A DNA stretch of 64,000 bases from JAWLDA01 sp041686855 (GTDB lineage: Bacteria > Bacillota > Limnochordia > DTU080 > RSA5), in NCBI GenBank assembly GCA_041686855.1, contig JAWLDA010000016.1, positions 1 through 64,000 on the forward strand, given 5' to 3'. The position numbers and the translations under genes are program-made. Positions 62,524-64,000 of this stretch are shown in pieces (positions within the stretch are counted from its first letter, which is position 1; each line of letters begins with the position of its first letter). The notes under the pieces are model-generated. The model was not told the DNA's origin and ran no database searches. It was given only the letters and a program-made list of their open reading frames with translations.

Positions 62524-63593
62524 ATTTCGTCGAGCCGCTCGGCCCGTTCGTGGTCTGCTAGACTCTGGATTACCTCGTATAGGTCGCCATCCAACACTTC
62601 GTCAATCCGGTGGAGCGTGAGACCGATGCGGTGGTCAGTGACACGCCCTTGCGGAAAGTTATAGGTGCGGATCCGCTCGCTGCGGTCCCCCGTGCCGACC
62701 TGGCCCTTGCGTTCGGCCGCCAACCTCTCTGCCTGCTCCTGCTGCATCCGGTCGAACAGGCGTGCCCGGAGGATGCGCAACGCCTTATCTTTATTCTTAT
62801 GCTGGCTCTTCTCGTCTTGACACGAAACGACGAGGCCCGTGGGAACATGGGTGATTCGCACAGCTGAGTCCGTCGTGTTGACACTTTGACCGCCCGGCCC
62901 GCTCGAACGGTAGACGTCGATCCTCAGGTCGTTGGGATCAATCTCAATCTCCACCTCTTCGGCTTCGGGTAGGACCGCGACCGTCACCGTCGAGGTGTGA
63001 ATGCGTCCACTCGCCTCCGTCGCGGGAACGCGCTGCACGCGGTGGACGCCGCTCTCAAACTTTAACTGGCTGTATGCACCCTGGCCATGAATCATAAAAA
63101 TAATCTCTTTAAAGCCGCCAAGCTCCGTCTCGCTGGCGCTTAAAAGCTCGGACTTCCATCCTTCGCGCTCGGCAAAGCGATGGTACATCCGAAAGAGGTC
63201 TGCCGCAAACAGAGCTGCTTCGTCGCCTCCGGCTCCCCCCCGAATCTCAACGATCACATTTTTGTCATCGTTGGGGTCCTTGGGCACCATGAGGTGACGC
63301 AAGCGCTCGCTGAGAGCCTCAAGCTCCGATTGCAACGCCGTGCGCTCCTGCGTCGCCATCTCACGCATCTCTCGATCGAGATCGTCAGCAAGCAACTCCT
63401 CCGTCTGAGCCACCTCACGTGATAGGCGCAGGTACTCCCGGTATCCCTCGGCAATCTCGGAGAGCCCCGCATGCTCTTTGGCAAGCTGCTGGTACCGTTG
63501 CTGATTGGCGATCACGGCCGGATCGCTCAATTCGGTTGTAATCGTATCGTAACGTTCAGCGATCTTCTCCAACTTTTCATCAAACGTTGACAT
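62520..63593 (-). CDS. prfA: peptide chain release factor 1
   Basis: 357 residues. The GGQ loop (SSGPGGQSVNTTDSAVRITH) and the stop-codon recognition loop region with PAT (VPATEASGRIHTS) are intact. It reads UAA and UAG. Standard length and complete. Upstream gene is the DUF1385 protein, as in many Bacillota. Confidence 0.98.
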   Translation of the reverse strand: MSTFDEKLEKIAERYDTITTELSDPAVIANQQRYQQLAKEHAGLSEIAEGYREYLRLSREVAQTEELLADDLDREMREMATQERTALQSELEALSERLRHLMVPKDPNDDKNVIVEIRGGAGGDEAALFAADLFRMYHRFAEREGWKSELLSASETELGGFKEIIFMIHGQGAYSQLKFESGVHRVQRVPATEASGRIHTSTVTVAVLPEAEEVEIEIDPNDLRIDVYRSSGPGGQSVNTTDSAVRITHVPTGLVVSCQDEKSQHKNKDKALRILRARLFDRMQQEQAERLAAERKGQVGTGDRSERIRTYNFPQGRVTDHRIGLTLHRIDEVLDGDLYEVIQSLADHERAERLDEM

Positions 63594-63630
63594 ACTCTGC
63601 CCCCATCATCCTTCATGGGAAATTCGCGAA

Positions 63631-64000
63631 CTAGGGCACCACTGCGCCCACTTCCTTGTGTCGCTCCACTGCGTCATGTTGCAGAACAACATCGAGTGAG
63701 CGAATCGCCACCTCGATTTGATCGTCGTCCGGCTCCCGTGTCGTAAGACGCTGGGTCCACATTCCGGGTAACGAGAGGATCCGTACGATCCACGGGGCGT
63801 TTTGGCGTCCCGCTAGTCGGATTATCTCGTATGAAATCCCGGCCACAACCGGAAGGAGCGCCAGGTGAAGCCCGACACGCAACAAGAACGGAGGCCGTCC
63901 AAAGAAACTGAAGACGAAGATACTGACCAGTAGGACGAAAATTATGAAGCTCGTCCCGCACCGTCGGTGAATCAACGTGTGCCTACGCACTTGCTCCACG
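63631..64000 (-). CDS. DUF1385 membrane protein (YqhQ family), C-terminal part
   Basis: At least 122 residues; the start lies beyond the window, so only the C-terminal part is visible. RRCGTSFIIFVLLVSIFVFSFFG and LLPVVAGISYEIIRLAGR, two membrane helices and the late TREPDDDQIEVAIRSLDVVL are typical of DUF1385, which often precedes prfA. Function is unknown in the family. Confidence 0.85.
   Translation of the reverse strand, partial: VEQVRRHTLIHRRCGTSFIIFVLLVSIFVFSFFGRPPFLLRVGLHLALLPVVAGISYEIIRLAGRQNAPWIVRILSLPGMWTQRLTTREPDDDQIEVAIRSLDVVLQHDAVERHKEVGAVVP

Overview
The window reads as a chromosome segment of a high-GC, double-membraned (diderm) and probably spore-forming member of the Bacillota; a Limnochordia-like or similar deep branch would fit, but this is inferred from gene content, not from a tree. 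Two signatures occur together. The right half follows the Bacillus subtilis order prfA-prmC-sua5-mntP-ywlE-rpiB-upp-(tagO, wecB)-atp operon-ywmB-spoIIQ-spoIIID-mbl. The left-centre encodes an outer-membrane programme: lpxC, fabZ, lpxA, lpxI, lpxB, lpxD, lptB, lptC, lptD, two LptF/G permeases, MsbA, OmpH, BamA and TamB.

Layout. 1-5020 is accessory DNA: a small exported protein, a MntA/HepT-type MNT-HEPN pair, an IS3-family insertion sequence, an unusual mirror-symmetric repeat cluster and a complete tyrosine integrase ending next to a tRNA-Lys gene. 5024-5560 is a tight rnpB-tRNA-Lys transcription unit with a sigma-A-type promoter and an intrinsic terminator. 5542-40423 is a long, almost entirely minus-strand envelope cluster. 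It runs, in transcription order, from a permuted SpoIVB-like protein through TamB, BamA, OmpH, LpxD, an ABC-F ATPase, Lpt components, an M20 hydrolase, a non-canonical ABC pair, LpxC, FabZ, LpxA, a methyltransferase, LpxI, LpxB, two further LpxB-like proteins, MsbA, a glycosyltransferase, LptB and LptF/G to a DUF3084 protein and an SLH-domain outer-membrane protein. 40425-45268 holds an AMIN/phosphodiester-glycosidase protein, Mbl/MreB, SpoIIID, an M23 SpoIIQ-like protein and a YwmB-like protein. 46017-53399 is the F1Fo ATP synthase operon with its promoter. 53441-64000 holds cell-wall precursor genes (wecB, tagO), upp, rpiB, an arginine-phosphatase-like protein, mntP, a zinc-ribbon protein, a PIG-L/GNAT fusion, sua5, prmC, prfA and a truncated DUF1385 gene.

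How it works together. LpxA/C/D/I/B would build a disaccharide lipid A precursor, MsbA would flip it and LptB/F/G/C/D would carry it to the surface; BamA, OmpH and TamB would insert outer-membrane proteins; the SLH protein would tether the outer membrane to the wall. Kdo-transferase and LpxK genes are not in the cluster, and two extra LpxB-like proteins occupy that place. The most promising possibly undescribed system is the pair at 20824-23590: a four-helix protein with a giant extracytoplasmic domain and an EAA-like cytoplasmic tail, overlapping an amino-acid-type ABC ATPase that itself overlaps lpxC.

Starts were chosen from ribosome binding sites and family length where possible. Family calls are by recognition of motifs only; no database search was run.
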